A stretch of DNA of 64,000 nucleotides from Odobenus rosmarus divergens (taxonomy: Eukaryota; Chordata; Mammalia; Carnivora; Odobenidae). Made by a program: the position numbers and the translations under genes. Position 1 is the first letter of the stretch, and the number at the start of each line of letters is the position of its first letter. Below the pieces are notes generated by a model. It ran no database searches. It was not told the DNA's origin and saw nothing but the letters and a program-made list of their open reading frames with translations. Below, piece by piece: positions 46,542 to 57,912 of the stretch. The stretch lies in assembly GCF_000321225.1 (NCBI RefSeq), contig NW_004450480.1, positions 4,736,745 through 4,800,744 on the forward strand. Reading direction: 5' to 3'.

Positions 46542-47220
46542 AGTCATGGGAAATAGTAGGTGGAGTTGATTGATTGTGGTAAGGACTTTTTAGGCAACTC
46601 CTGGAAAGCCTGGGATACAAGTTGTTGGCCCCAACAGTTGATAGCTCTCTTTAGACTTAGTGCCAGTTTCAATAGCTATAAATGAAGTTGAGCCAATAGA
46701 GGTATATAGAGGTGGGCAGGGAGGAATGGTACCCTCTTTAATTTGAAAGCCTTAGTAATGATGTGATACATGGACCAAGTCTTATGAAGTGTGCTTAAAC
46801 AGCAAAGCAGCTTGGAGAAAGGTATGTGCAGGGTAAAGAAAGGAATGCAAAGACATGGAGGGCTGCATAAGCAGAGGGACTGCCCAGGTGGGAGGACTAT
46901 AGGCAGATTGGTGCGAATAGAGTCAAAAACACACTGTGGGTGATAATATTAGACTAGAGGTCCTTAAACCTTACCTACGTCAGTTCAGGGTTATTTGTAA
47001 AGAAGAGGGATGTTGAGAGCACAGAGAAAGTCAAATGATCCCAAGCGTTGTCATACGAAACTGCAGAGAGATTAGCACAAAAACTGCAAGCTTCTCAGGG
47101 GCCATCAGCTCTCTACCTAAACTAGCAAATGCTTTAAGGGACCAGAAGACTAGGGTAAATACTTTATAACTATCTCCGACACCTGCAATCCCCCACCTTG
47201 AAAACCACAAGTTCATCTCA
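46542..47220 (-). mobile_element. Possible internal ERV remnant next to the LTR
   Basis: The sequence upstream of the purine tract on the minus strand would be retroviral 3' internal (env-side) sequence if the LTR call is right. It has stops in all frames and no recognised protein motif. The assignment rests only on position. Confidence 0.3.
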
Positions 47221-47595
47221 AAATTGGAGAATTATAAAAGAAAAACTAGGTAAACTTCCTAAGTAGAAGGCAAGCCTTAAATAAACTTATTTTACGTGCT
47301 TCGTCAAAATCAATGATCATTATCTTCCTTGCTGTTTAAGGGACTCACAAATAGATTTCACACAGTGTCTTTGAAAACTCAGATTTTTTTTTTCTGTGAT
47401 TTGACTATAAGTGAAGACAATAAGCGTGCCTGGTCTGTTCACCATTGCCTATCCAACCAGTACCAAAGACAATGCTTGGAGTACTGGCAATTTGGGGAAA
47501 AATAAATATATGAAATATATATGTTATATATAGATATAAAATATGTTTATAAATAAAGTTTTAAAATGTCAGAATAGTTTGTAATGTTTGTCAAT
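47221..47595. other. AT-rich sequence, nothing recognised
   Basis: It includes an AT-rich 'atatatgttatatatagatataaaatatg' stretch near 47512-47545. Confidence 0.35.
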
Positions 47596-47616
47596 ATAAA
47601 ATCTTCAGTGAAACTT

Positions 47617-47801
47617 GGGGCACCTGGGTGGCTCAGTCAGTTATGCATCTGCCTTCGGCTCAGGTCATGATCACAGGGTGCTGGGATCAAGCCCTGCATC
47701 GGGCTCCCTGCTCAGCGGAGAGCCTGCTTCTCCCTCTCCCTCTGCTGCTCCCCCTGCTTGTGCTCTTTCTCTGTCAGATAAATAAATAAAATCTTTAAAA
47801 A
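47617..47801 (+). mobile_element. CAN SINE with diverged target-site duplication
   Basis: Head GGGGCACCTGGGTGGCTCAG, 'cttcggctcaggtcatgatc', CT-rich body, ATAAATAAATAAAATCTTT end. The flank ATAAAATCTTCAGTGAAACT (before) and ATAAAATCTTTAGTAACT (after) look like one duplication with later changes. Confidence 0.95.
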
Positions 47802-48275
47802 AATAAAATCTTTAGTAACTGTAAAAACAGGAATTCATCAGGGAGGGCTCGATTCTAGTTTAATTCTTTAAAATAATGAAGAGATGAAATAACTTGATAA
47901 TGTTGACTGGGGGAACACTGGCACTCTTTTTCATTTTATTTATTCATACCTCTATGTTTGAACTCTCACTCTAAGATCATTTAAACATAATTAAGAACCC
48001 TTAGAACTTAAACATGGAATGTTTCCAGAGATTTTTTTTTTTTTTTAATTTTTGATGTTGGAAGGGAATGTAGGACTTAGGGCATTTCTAGTCACTTTCA
48101 ATGCCATCATACACTCAGACCACTACCTGTTCAGTAGAGCTATGCATACAAGTGAAGTTGGCTGCAAAACTGAAAAGTAGTATTTCTATTTCTACTTGAT
48201 CTAAAAAGGAAACAAAACTTTTGAAATACTCAGCTGAAAAGAAAAAAAATCTACCCAAAGAAACCCCTTGAAAAC
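47802..48275. other. Single-copy sequence up to the gap
   Basis: It contains a T14 run near 48033-48046. No gene is recognised. Confidence 0.3.
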
Positions 48276-48325
48276 NNNNNNNNNNNNNNNNNNNNNNNNN
48301 NNNNNNNNNNNNNNNNNNNNNNNNN
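48276..48325. other. Assembly gap (50 N)
   Basis: Exactly fifty N characters, probably a placeholder whose length need not equal the missing sequence. It abuts a microsatellite. Confidence 0.99.
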
Positions 48326-48374
48326 TATTTATTTATTTATTTGTGTGTGTGTGTGTGTGTGCGCGCACATGTGT
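48326..48374. repeat. (TATT)n and (TG)n compound microsatellite
   Basis: Four TATT units, then about nine TG units and a GCGCGCACATGTGT transition. Its left end is cut by the gap. Confidence 0.95.
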
Positions 48375-49784
48375 ATAATTCCTGAATCTAGTTGCTTTTT
48401 CTTTTGGGATCTTTGTTATGAAAGGAGATTTCTTAGTACTTAGTGGGTGACATTTCTGCACAGCTTATCTGTCAATAGCCAATGCCTTCTTTGCTCAAAA
48501 ATCTTTAGGTATTACAAGCAAAGAAGGCTGATTACTGGGTGTCATAAAACCCATTTTCCGATGTGCTGTTTCCAGATGCTTTAGCTTAACCTGACTGCAC
48601 GGGATTGTTCAGCATGATGGACGGCACTCTGTAACATCTGCAGGCCGCAATGATTATCTTAAGTTACGGTCAAAGCCAAACTCCATACCAAAAATGAGTA
48701 ACTTGTATTCATGAAAGTGGTTTTATTTCTTGCACAAATGGCCAACAAGCTGTTATGTTGAAGGTTTTTGTGTATAAACTCATCAAGGGGAAAAGGTCAC
48801 TTAAAAAAACTCCCACCAACTTAGAAATATAAGTATGAGGGAGGAGCAAGAACTGAAATATACTATAAATCAAGCAGCTTTTGAATTTACATTCCATGCT
48901 AATGGGTTCTACACTGTATCAATAGGGTTTCCAAAATTTAAATTATTACCTATCAAAGTTTTAAGTAAAAGGTAACTAGATTACCTGTTTTAAATGAGCA
49001 GAGAGAAATTTTATTCATTTGTCATCTCAGTGATTGAGATTTAAGATTTTATGATTTAAACAAGGAAATCAGATTAGATTATACTGTGTTTATCACACCT
49101 CTCAACAAAAATAGACCTTTACTTGCCTCATCTTTTTCTCTGCCTAGGAAGAAAATTTTATAGCAAAATTTATGGGTGAAGACATAAAGCTGCAACCTAA
49201 GCAGATGGCATGGTAGTTTGACCTTGACTTTTCATTTTAAATCAAGCTCAGATCACTAGGATTCCAAAAAATAGCATATTGCATTTTTTTTCTGCTCTTT
49301 ACACTGAGTCACACATACGTTTCTCAATGCTATCATTTCCTTGGGACACAAAGACCAAGTATACGTGTATTTGCTATTTCCTTCCTGACTTGAGAACAAA
49401 ATGGACAACATTCTTAGTATGGAAAGACCAACAGAAAATGTCACCAGAAATCCATTAGAGAGGTACTTTCTACCTCATTGGGCCAGTCAAGCACTTCTTC
49501 CCATTAACAAATAACCAGTTGAACAATAAACACCAGGAAGAGAACCAGTGGACTTTACCAAACCAAAGGTATACTGTATCAAAGCAACAATGGGGCCTTA
49601 ACTGATACCTTCAGTTGATGATACCACATGAGGCAGAGATGAAGGACAATGACCCTCCTCAATCACTGCAGAAAGATAGAAAATTACAAATAAGAAATTT
49701 GCTACAGGTCCTTGAAAGATGGCTAGAACTTGAGAAGTCCTAGAATTTAATCTTCACAGCCACTTCTTAAAAGCCTTACAGTGT
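48375..49784. other. Single-copy sequence with a 12-bp palindrome
   Basis: No transposon or gene recognised. The inverted repeat at 48484-48528 is the clearest structure. Confidence 0.35.
48484..48528. repeat. 12-bp perfect inverted repeat, 21-nt loop
   Basis: GCCTTCTTTGCT (48484-48495) and AGCAAAGAAGGC (48517-48528) are exact reverse complements. Confidence 0.95.
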
Positions 49785-50340
49785 GGATACTCTTTGATCC
49801 AGCAACCTAATTTTTTTTTAGTAGGCTCTATGCCCATGAGGACCCCAATGTGGGGCCTGAAATCACAACCCTGAGATCAAGACCTGAGCTGAGATTAAGA
49901 GTCCGATGCTTAACTCACTGAGCCACCCAGGCACTCCCCAGCAACCTAACTCTTGATGGTATTAACAGTAACTGTTTTAATAAATGTGCAAAGCTATCCA
50001 TTCAAAGATCACATTCACAGCATTGATTATGACACTGAAAGATGTGGACCAACCTGAATATCTACTAACAGAAGATAGGTCAAATAAGTTATTGCACAGC
50101 CATCCAATAGAATATCATAGTTATAAAAAATGCAGAACTTTATTTTTAAAAGGTTCATTATAAACTAAGTGCATACAAACTAGGTCACCAAATAAAAAAG
50201 CATGAAAATAAGAAAACTGTGAATCCATTTTTAGAAATATTTATCCTCTGTGCAAAATCATGGGGAGAATGGATTTTGACTTGAATAGTTCAGAGGAAAA
50301 ACAGTCTAAGTACCTCTAACAAAATCTGTGTAGGATTAGA
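49785..50340 (+). mobile_element. Old L1 3'-region fragment, SINE-invaded
   Basis: 'ctctttgatccagcaaccta', 'cacattcacagcattgattatgacactg', 'gaccaacctgaatatctactaacagaag', 'gttattgcacagccatccaatagaatatcatag' follow the conserved L1 ORF2-end order. A reversed SINE sits at 49811-49937. Confidence 0.75.
49811..49937 (-). mobile_element. Short, older CAN SINE with 12-bp duplication
   Basis: The reverse complement begins GGAGTGCCTGGGTGGCTCAG and runs through the tRNA-like region, but lacks the CT-rich body and AATAAA block, ending in an A9 tail. The duplication CCAGCAACCTAA (49799-49810, 49938-49949) is perfect. Body substitutions suggest a different, older subfamily. Confidence 0.92.
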
Positions 50341-51595
50341 TATCCATGTAGAATAGAAAGAAGTGTGGCTAGCCCTTCACATCAAACACAAAAATCAATC
50401 CTAGATTGATTGTGGGTCTAAATGCAAAAGATAAAACAAGCTTTTAGAAAAATAAAATAGGATAGGCCTGGGGTAGATACAGATTTCTTGGACAAAACAC
50501 AAGAAGCACTTTTATAAAAGAAAAAAAGTAATTTGCATTACATTTAAAGAACTTTATCCAAAGTATTTATCAAAAAAATACCATTGAGAGGGTGAAAATG
50601 CAACCCATAAAGTGGGGAAAGATATTCACAGAATGTAAGTGAGAGAAAGGACTAGGAACCAGAACACACAAAGGCACTCAATAGATCAGTAAGGGAAAAG
50701 GCAGATTACCTAATAGAAAATCAGGCGACACTCTTGAATAGTTGGAAAAAAAAAAAAAAAGAGAGAGAGATCAAAACATAAAAGGAGCTCAGCTTCAACA
50801 GTTATCAAGGAAATTTAATTAATCCCTAATGAGATATTATTTCACACCACCAGACTGGCTAGACTAAAAAAAGATAATACTAAATATTAGTAAGGATAGG
50901 GAACAACTGGAACTTTCACGGACTGCTGGAAAGTACTTTCAAAACTGTCGGTATTTACTAACACTAAATATAGCCTATCCTATGATGCAGTGAAGCACTT
51001 CTGGGTGTGCAACCAAAAGAAATGCATAAACTTGTGCATCAGAAGGCTTGTGCTCTCCCTCTGACCCTCTCCCCTCTTGTGCTCTCTCTCACTCTCTAAT
51101 AAATAAATAAAATCTTTAAAAAAAAAAAAGGCTTTGTGCTCAATGTTTGCAGTGGCACTAGTCAGTCCCAAACCGGAAGTGATCCAAATGTCCATTCATA
51201 GGACAATGGATAAATACTGCCATAGCTATACAACAAACCCAAGAAGGCAACGAAAATAAATAAATGTATTGACATAGGAAAAGTCTCAACATGATGTTGA
51301 GCAAAATAAGCCAGGCACAGAAGAACACAAATTGTAGAAGTCTGTTGAAGAGTTCAGGAACAGGTGGAAAATATCTGGTGTTAAAAGTCACTGGTTACCT
51401 GTTGAAGGACAGTATTTTCTTGAATAAGCTTGAGCAGGCATTCCAGTGCTGATAATATCTTATTTTTTGATCTGAACGCTGGTTTCATGGATATATCCAC
51501 TTTGTTAAAAAACAAAACTGAGCCCTATACTTACGCCGTGTGCACTTTTCTGGTATGTAACCTGTACTCCTATAAAATGTTTACTTTAAAAAGTA
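50341..51595 (+). mobile_element. Ancient L1 ORF2 end and 3' UTR
   Basis: Sense L1 order over 1.2 kb: 'cacaaaaatcaatcctagattgattgtgggtctaaatgcaaaagataaaac', 'gatttcttggacaaaacacaagaagcac', 'gagatattatttcacaccaccagactggctagac', 'ggaacaactggaactttcacggactgctgg', 'atgttgagcaaaataagccaggcac'. It ends in the 3' UTR near 'tgcacttttctggtatgtaacc'. No intact frame. Split by a truncated SINE. Confidence 0.92.
51056..51128 (+). mobile_element. 5'-truncated CAN SINE nested in L1
   Basis: Only the SINE 3' part is present: 'tctcactctctaataaataaataaaatctttaaaaaaaa'. The duplication AAGGCTTGTGCTC (51043-51055) recurs as AAGGCTTTGTGCTC after the tail (about 51128-51141). Truncation with duplications indicates incomplete reverse transcription and not later deletion. 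Confidence 0.85.
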
Positions 51596-52619
51596 TGTGT
51601 AAAGCATTAAAATGTTGCATTGAAATACTGCTTAAGTATGGTTAATTCTCAAGTATTAACCTAAGTACTGTTAAGTATTACTAGTCCTGAAATGGCAGAG
51701 AATGTAGCTTACATGTTAGGATACATTAATTTAAAGAAAGCAAATGCAGCTCTTAAAAAAAAATGTTTTTCATATTGAGGAGCAGGTCTACCATGAGATC
51801 TAATATATGTTCTCATTCTTGCTTTTTGTCTATTGGAAGCTTATTTGAATATTTTTCGGCTTTCCACTTTATGTTTTTTCTTCCCATAGATCTTTCTCTT
51901 TTCAAGTAAATATTTGACATTTAAGATGATTTCGTAAGTTGGGAAATATCAGATGACAAAGCATTACCAAAGTAATATAAAGAGATTAATGTCTCTCACC
52001 ACATCCTGGATTTCTTACATTTCTAGGTTTCTTTGCAGTTTTTAAGGGTGATGTCCTATATCCCATAGGCAGTACCTGAAATCAGATACTCTGCTCAATG
52101 ATTAGCTGCATTAATTATTGGCTTGTGTCAGTATTCCAATAGGCATCAGAGGAGGCTTTATGGTTTATCACATCAGGGGGCCAAATACTGAGGCACTCTG
52201 AGAATGCAATTTTGCAAGAGATAATCCCAGCCAGTTGAGAGGGCCAGTGACCTCGATCATGACATATAAGAACAAAACTGCAGACAGGGATCTGCGGTTT
52301 GCCAAAATGAATAAATAATATTATATTTCCAAAAGTGGCCAGTCAAATTTAGCCTTGTGGAGAAAATGATGGTGCTGATGGAGAGACATTTCAAGTCCTC
52401 TCCTCTTCTTTTGGGAAGATTTTCAGCTGTGAGCAATCAGGAAAGAAGGTGGTCATTCAAACTTTCTTCACTTAGCCAGTATCTCATGTTCCTCAGATAC
52501 AAAGGATTGTAACATACACAGTGACATGTAACATACACATCTTCAGAGTCTTCAAAGTCTAGATATGTGGCCATGCTCTGAGGTTAATTACAGTAGCTAT
52601 TTTTAAAGTCATCTACTAT
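51596..52619. other. Repeat-poor block, candidate conserved non-coding sequence
   Basis: No transposon or coding frame. Around 52096-52130, 'caatgattagctgcattaattattggcttg' contains TAATTA-type homeodomain core motifs in non-repetitive AT-rich sequence. Confidence 0.35.
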
Positions 52620-52633
52620 GGTCCAGGCTCTTT

Positions 52634-52824
52634 CTTTCTTTTTAAAGATTTTATTTATTTGACAGAGAGAGCATGCACGCACGCACAGAGAAGCAGCAGA
52701 GGGAGAGGGAGAAGCAGGCTCCCCGCTGAGCAGGGAGACAGATGGGGGGCTCAATCCTAGAACCCTGGGATCATGACCTGAGCCGAAGGCAGAGGCTTTA
52801 CCGACTGAGCCACCCAGGCGCCCC
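52634..52824 (-). mobile_element. CAN SINE with 14-bp duplication
   Basis: The reverse complement begins GGGGCGCCTGGGTGGCTCAG and ends with an AAATAAAATCTTT block and A-rich AAAG tail. The flanks GGTCCAGGCTCTTT (52620-52633) and GGTCCAGGTTCTTT (52825-52838) differ by one base. Confidence 0.96.
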
Positions 52825-52904
52825 GGTCCAGGTTCTTTATATACAGATTTCATTTAATTCTCAAACAACCCAGAAACTAATGATAGTAACAGGAACAGCT
52901 TTAA

Positions 52905-53000
52905 AATGATTGCTCCCCATTACTGAGTGCTTATGCTATGCCAGGCACTGCACTGAAGATATAATTTAATACACTCTGACGTGATATCTGTTTTCTAGAG
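52905..53000 (-). repeat. MIR fragment
   Basis: 'ccattactgagtgcttatgctatgccaggcactgcactgaagat' is the reversed MIR 3' end. Confidence 0.75.
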
Positions 53001-54224
53001 GAGAATGTATTGGAATCCCATCATTAACGTGTTTAACTGCCATGAATTAAACTACAGTCCCTTGGCAAAATGAGAGAGGAAGAAAGAGAAGCCAAGAGAG
53101 GGATGAGGGGGCAGACAACTTCTCCCAAGGTGGGTTACTTGGCTCTGCATTGACAGGAGGATCTCGTGTCCAGGAGCAGTGTAAGGAGGAAGATGGAGAC
53201 TTGCCATTTCTTCCCCCAGTCTGTTACTTTGTTCTCAGTGACCGAGAATCACACTGGGGTCAAGTATGTAGAGATTCATTTTTTTTCCCCCTCACACACA
53301 TGACCACTTTATGTTTATGCAAAAATTCTTAATTTACAACTGAAGAAGCAGAAATCTTTCAATGCCCAGCAATTGAAACAATTTTCAAGAATAATTTTAA
53401 ATACCATTGAATTTTACTATTTCTTACTTCAGAACTTCCCTATTAATCACTGCTCCACCTCCAACCCACCCCTACTCCCCTAGCATGAAGATGCTACCCC
53501 ACTCACTGTACTAGTTTTAGGGCCCAAGTGTAGAAAGTTACCAAGTGGTGGCATTTAGACTCTCATGGAGGTCCGACTTCAAACCCCGTGTGTTCCACAC
53601 ACTGCATCTCTAATAGGCGGTCCTGCTCTAATGGTACCATCCCTGAGGGCAACATGAAGGCAGTGGTTCTCCAAGAAACGCACACCCTCAGTCCTTACTA
53701 GAGAGGCATGGGCCTCATCTCATCACGTGTGCGGCACGGGGAGGGGGCTTCCTAAGGAGCGCTCAGGTGAAGCTCGTGCATGGGATAAAATGATGGCATT
53801 GTGAGGAACATGGAATTGATGACACCCGAATAAAATTTATTGAACTAAGAAAAGGATCTCATCACCTAAGGAAGGCAAACATGTAATTGTGACTATGCCC
53901 CTTTCAAACTATCATTGCGGAGCACTCCACAGAAATCCTTATTTTCCCTCCACACCTCCAGGGGGCGATGTCTGAGCAGAATCTGTTATGCAGTCTGCTT
54001 TTCCAAATAGAACTAAAACAAAATTTCTTTCTATTCATCTAGTGATACTATGTTTATGTCACTGTCATTAAGGCAATGGTGCTAAGGAAAAAATCCTCCT
54101 GAACCTGTTAAATCTTTCTTTTTCAAAAAAGTGTGACCCGAGTCATTAAAGGAAGGAGACAGGTATCTGCTTTTCACCTGCTGTGTGTTGTCATACACTG
54201 AGAGGTCTTTAAAGGTGGGGGACA
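53001..54224. other. Single-copy sequence, nothing recognised
   Basis: No transposon or gene recognised. Confidence 0.35.
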
Positions 54225-54320
54225 GATTGCAGTTTGGAGTCAGGCAGTGTGGGCTGGAGTTTCTGCCCAGCTCTCCAGTAGCTGTGTGACCTGGGGAAGT
54301 TACTGAACCTCTTTCTGCCC
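54225..54320 (+). repeat. MIR fragment, 5' part
   Basis: 'gtttggagtcaggcagtgtgggctggag', 'agctgtgtgacctggggaagttactgaacctctttctgcc' is sense MIR. Confidence 0.85.
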
Positions 54321-55394
54321 CTTTTGACTCCATCATTCCAACCTCTGCCTTGGTCTTAAATGCCTCTCCGTGTATCTAAGTAAGGGTATTTGCCACTGGG
54401 GCCTGCTGGAAGAGTCTCGAATGATCGCATCTTTGAGACCTTTAATTTTATCTGCAAAGATAATTTTTTTTTCCCCCCAAGTAAGGTCACATACACAGGT
54501 TCTGGATATTAGGACATGCACATATATTTTAGGGGGCCAGCTTTCAACTCACTATGCAGCTCCTGTTTGTAATAGGGCCTTAAAAAAGTTTCATACGTGT
54601 GTCTCATTTAAAATTTTAATCATGAGGAATAGGAGTACATGAATACCAGCCATCCAGTAAAAAACAGGACACAGGAGAGGTGGGAGATAGGGAGGGAGAG
54701 TTTGCTTCATCTATGGAGACATGGAAAGCTTCAGAGAACAAATGAAAGCCTACATAGAACTTGAAGGAAGGGTGGAATTTTGAACCTCTGATTTCTTCCT
54801 ATAATAATTCACATTATAAGCTTGCTCTGCGCATTTAGAGACAGAATCTATCTAAAGCAATTAATACATAGCCTCTTACAAAGTTAACATTTAACACCCA
54901 TTTATAATAATTATTAAATGTTGCTTTTTCAAGACCTGCCAAATAAATCATCCAAATTGCTAATAACCTTCCTTCGGCTGTGAATGTTGAACCCAATAGA
55001 CTTTAGAATGTTTTTCTCTATTTTTCTTTCACATACAGATTTTGATGATTCCTTCTGAAAGGTGTCAATCATTTCACAAGATAAACACAGAAGATAACAT
55101 TTATGCTAGAATATTCTGCCACCTGCAGGTAATCAAGGGCTGCTACAGTTTTCACAAAGACTAGCTGCATCTGGTAATAGTAATGAAATGGCTTTTGAGG
55201 CAGTGGCCCTTGTTCTGAATCTAGAAGGCCTCCATAAATACTTGTTTTCCTGTTAATATATTATTGTCAGTGGCTGCTAGTCAAAAACACTCCTTTAAAC
55301 AAGACATTAAAAATATTTATGCTTTACTCCCATGCTAATTTTTGAATTTCAGAAAAGGCACAAACTCAGCTCGTAATAGACTGATCCTCTCTAA
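54321..55394. other. Repeat-poor AT-rich block, candidate conserved non-coding sequence
   Basis: 54800-55390 lacks transposons and coding frames and is rich in TAAT-type motifs ('ctaaagcaattaataca', 'ataataattattaaatg') with a CACCTGCAGGTAATC E-box-like segment near 55120. Confidence 0.35.
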
Positions 55395-55565
55395 GCTGGT
55401 GGTTTTCAAAGTATTATTTCTGGATCAGCAGCAGTACCTGGGGCCTGGTTAGAAATACACCACCCCAGGCTTGTGAATCAGAAATTCTGGGGATGGGGTT
55501 CAGAAATCTGTTTTGACAGGCTTGCCAGCTAGTTCTGATGCATGAAGTTCTAGAACCAGGCATCT
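55395..55565. mobile_element. MER5-type DNA transposon remnant
   Basis: 'ctggtggttttcaaagtattatttctggatcagcagcagtacctggggcctggttagaaatac ... gtgaatcagaaattctggggatgggg ... agttctgatgcatgaagttctagaacca' gives a nearly full MER5-like element with decayed terminal inverted repeats. Confidence 0.85.
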
Positions 55566-56619
55566 GCCTGTGTCAAAGTGGGGTTTCTACAGAGGGTGGA
55601 ATGAAGGATAAAGGGAAGCCAGGGAGCCTATAGAAGGGAAAAGTGGAGGCAGTTAAGAAAAGCCTGGTGCAGCTGCATGGCTTCATAAATGGGAAAATGG
55701 AAAATACCTGTTTCTGATAAAAATAGATCTCATGTATTAGCAACATTAGGACTTGCATACTTTTTTGTCTAGCTAGAATTTTATTTTTCCTATCAAGACT
55801 TTAAAAGAAATGTTGGCTTATATTGTGTTTTATTTTCTCTGACATTAAACTCATTTATGAGATTACACTATATCTCTTCAATAACTGAAATTTCATTCAC
55901 ACACATAGCTAAAACCCAATCTGCAAACACTTCAGAGTTAAAAAGACGGATTCCACCTCGCCTCATTTAAAGTCAGTGAAAAAAAAAATAAACCTAAGTA
56001 AATCACTATTATCAAATACAGGCAAGTACACAAGAACGGGAGACTCTTCTTATTTGCAAATGTGGATTTGAAGTTATGTCAGGTCCTTTTACCTCGGGAA
56101 GAGGTAGGGGAGCCTCTCAAACGCGGGCTGGAACCAACACTGGTTCTCAAACTTGGCAGAGGGCTGGAATCGCCTGAGGGTCTTTAAAGGCTATTACAGG
56201 GAGGGGTCACAAGGAAAGTGCTTAGCATAACGCTTGCCCTATTAAAGGAGTGGGCTCCCCATTGGCTAGTACTATTGCCGCGGGTAAGATAGTCTTCTCT
56301 TCAGTGGCTGCAAGCCAACCGGCACATTAACATCACCTGGAAAACATCGGCACCCATCCGGGCTTGAGGCGTTCTAATGTACTCGGTTCTGAGCAGGACC
56401 TGAACATTTTCTCAAGCTCTCTAGTGTGGAGCCAAGGTGGAGAACAGAACAGCTGTGCTATTTATTGGAAGATAAGTAAATTTAGAATCTTCTTCATAAT
56501 GCATCTACAATCTCATCAGGAAGACAGACAAAACCAGAATGGACTGTGATAATGGTAGCCTAAGCCTTGAATGTTGAACCTTGTGCTGGCTATCCTATCT
56601 TTTTATGACATATTTATTT
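55566..56619. other. Mostly single-copy, with MER5-like traces
   Basis: About 56145-56200 ('caacactggttctcaaacttgg') and 56300-56420 ('ggcacattaacatcacctgg') recall MER5-type ends. No gene is recognised. Confidence 0.4.
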
Positions 56620-56799
56620 ATTTAAAGATTTTTATTTTATTTATTTGAGAGAGAGTGAAAGTGAGAGAGATCACAGAGGGAGAGGGAGAAGCAGGCTTAT
56701 GGCTGAGCGGAAAGCCCCACGTGGGGCTGATCCCAGGACCCTGAGATCATGACCTGAGCCGGAGGCAGACGCTTAACCAACTAAGCCATCCAGGTATCC
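56620..56799 (-). mobile_element. CAN SINE, older copy
   Basis: Reverse complement: 'ggatacctggatggcttagttggttaagcgtctgcctccggctcagg', shortened body, then 'caaataaataaaataaaaatcttt'. No clear duplication. Adjacent C9 and T9 runs at 56798-56816 blur the edge. Confidence 0.93.
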
Positions 56800-57584
56800 C
56801 CCCCCCTTTTTTTTTTAATGGGCATCCCATGAAAATACTGAAGTGAAGGTCTACCTTTTGCCTTGTATTGCTAATTTACCTAATTAACAACCCAGGTAAA
56901 TATATTTTATATCATACTTTAGATGTTACATCTCTATGCTGTCATATTCTAGATAATCACAGCTCTTTTTGATAACACCATAAGGTGGGTACTATTACTA
57001 TCACTGATACAAAAAAAATACTTTCTAAGATGTCAGAGAATCCCTTGTCTCATAGAAATGGGAGATAAGTCCAAACTGCTTGGATGGATGCAGGAATCAC
57101 AGAGAGTGGAAGCATCTCTGCATAACTGAGGCTGAGGCATATAGTGTGCGGGCGCAGATGGAGAAGAAACCGGAAGTGGACTTTGAAGAGCTGAGGCGGG
57201 GGGGGATGTGGTCAGCTTCAGCAAGGGGGGAGCAAGTTTTTAGAAGATACACATACAATCTCAAGTGAAATAGGTGTTCAATAAAAAGTATAAACTTATC
57301 AAATGCATGGTGTCATTTCTTGTAGAAACCAATTGGTGACCTACTCGATGTGGAGCTTAGTGAACCTCCATGGACGAGGTGGCACTGGCCGTGGGTGACA
57401 GACTCTCTGGAGAGGTGTGGCAGCTGAGCTTGAGCAGGTTCAACTCACTGCCCAGTGCTAAGTGCTGGTGCATGGTTGGAATGATTTCCAGGCCTGAATT
57501 CTTATCCACTTCACTCCATCGGGTAGATGATGGCGGCGCTGTGTTCAAATGCTGTGGATGAACATCTGCTCCTGGAGCAATCAG
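56800..57584. other. Unassigned sequence
   Basis: It may include diverged L2. Open frames of about 62 codons on both strands (57033-57561) lack family resemblance. Confidence 0.3.
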
Positions 57585-57895
57585 GCAAAATTGAAAAAGA
57601 AGGCATTTGAGGGAGGACTATGACTGACCTGGGCACAAGATACGGTAGGGGAGAACAGTGTGCTTGGAGATTGTGATTGGACAAAGATGCAGGCCTGCGA
57701 AGTACAAGGCAATAAGCAATAGAAAGCGATCGCGTGCAGCTGAAAGCTAGAACTTATGTCAGAGAATGCTGAGAAATCAGGGGGAAAAGGGTGGTTTGAG
57801 TCTAATTTTAGAGTTCTGCATTTTTTGCAGCTTGGACTTAATTTGCAGAACAGTGGGGAGTCACTATGTTTCTGAGTAGGGAAATGAGTGCATTT
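57585..57895 (-). mobile_element. L2-like remnant
   Basis: 'gagggaggactatgactgacc' and 'ggacttaatttgcagaacagtggggagtcactatgtttctgagtagggaaatgag' follow reversed L2 (ggacttta..ctgagagcaatgggaagccattg..gagcaggggagtgac). It is highly diverged. Confidence 0.5.
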
Positions 57896-57912
57896 TAAGA
57901 ATGTGTCTAGCA

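Noticed and set aside
50750..50770. A-rich run followed by GAGAGAGA as a SINE tail
   Set aside because: No SINE body precedes it and L1 sequence is continuous across it; it is an expanded A-tract in the L1.
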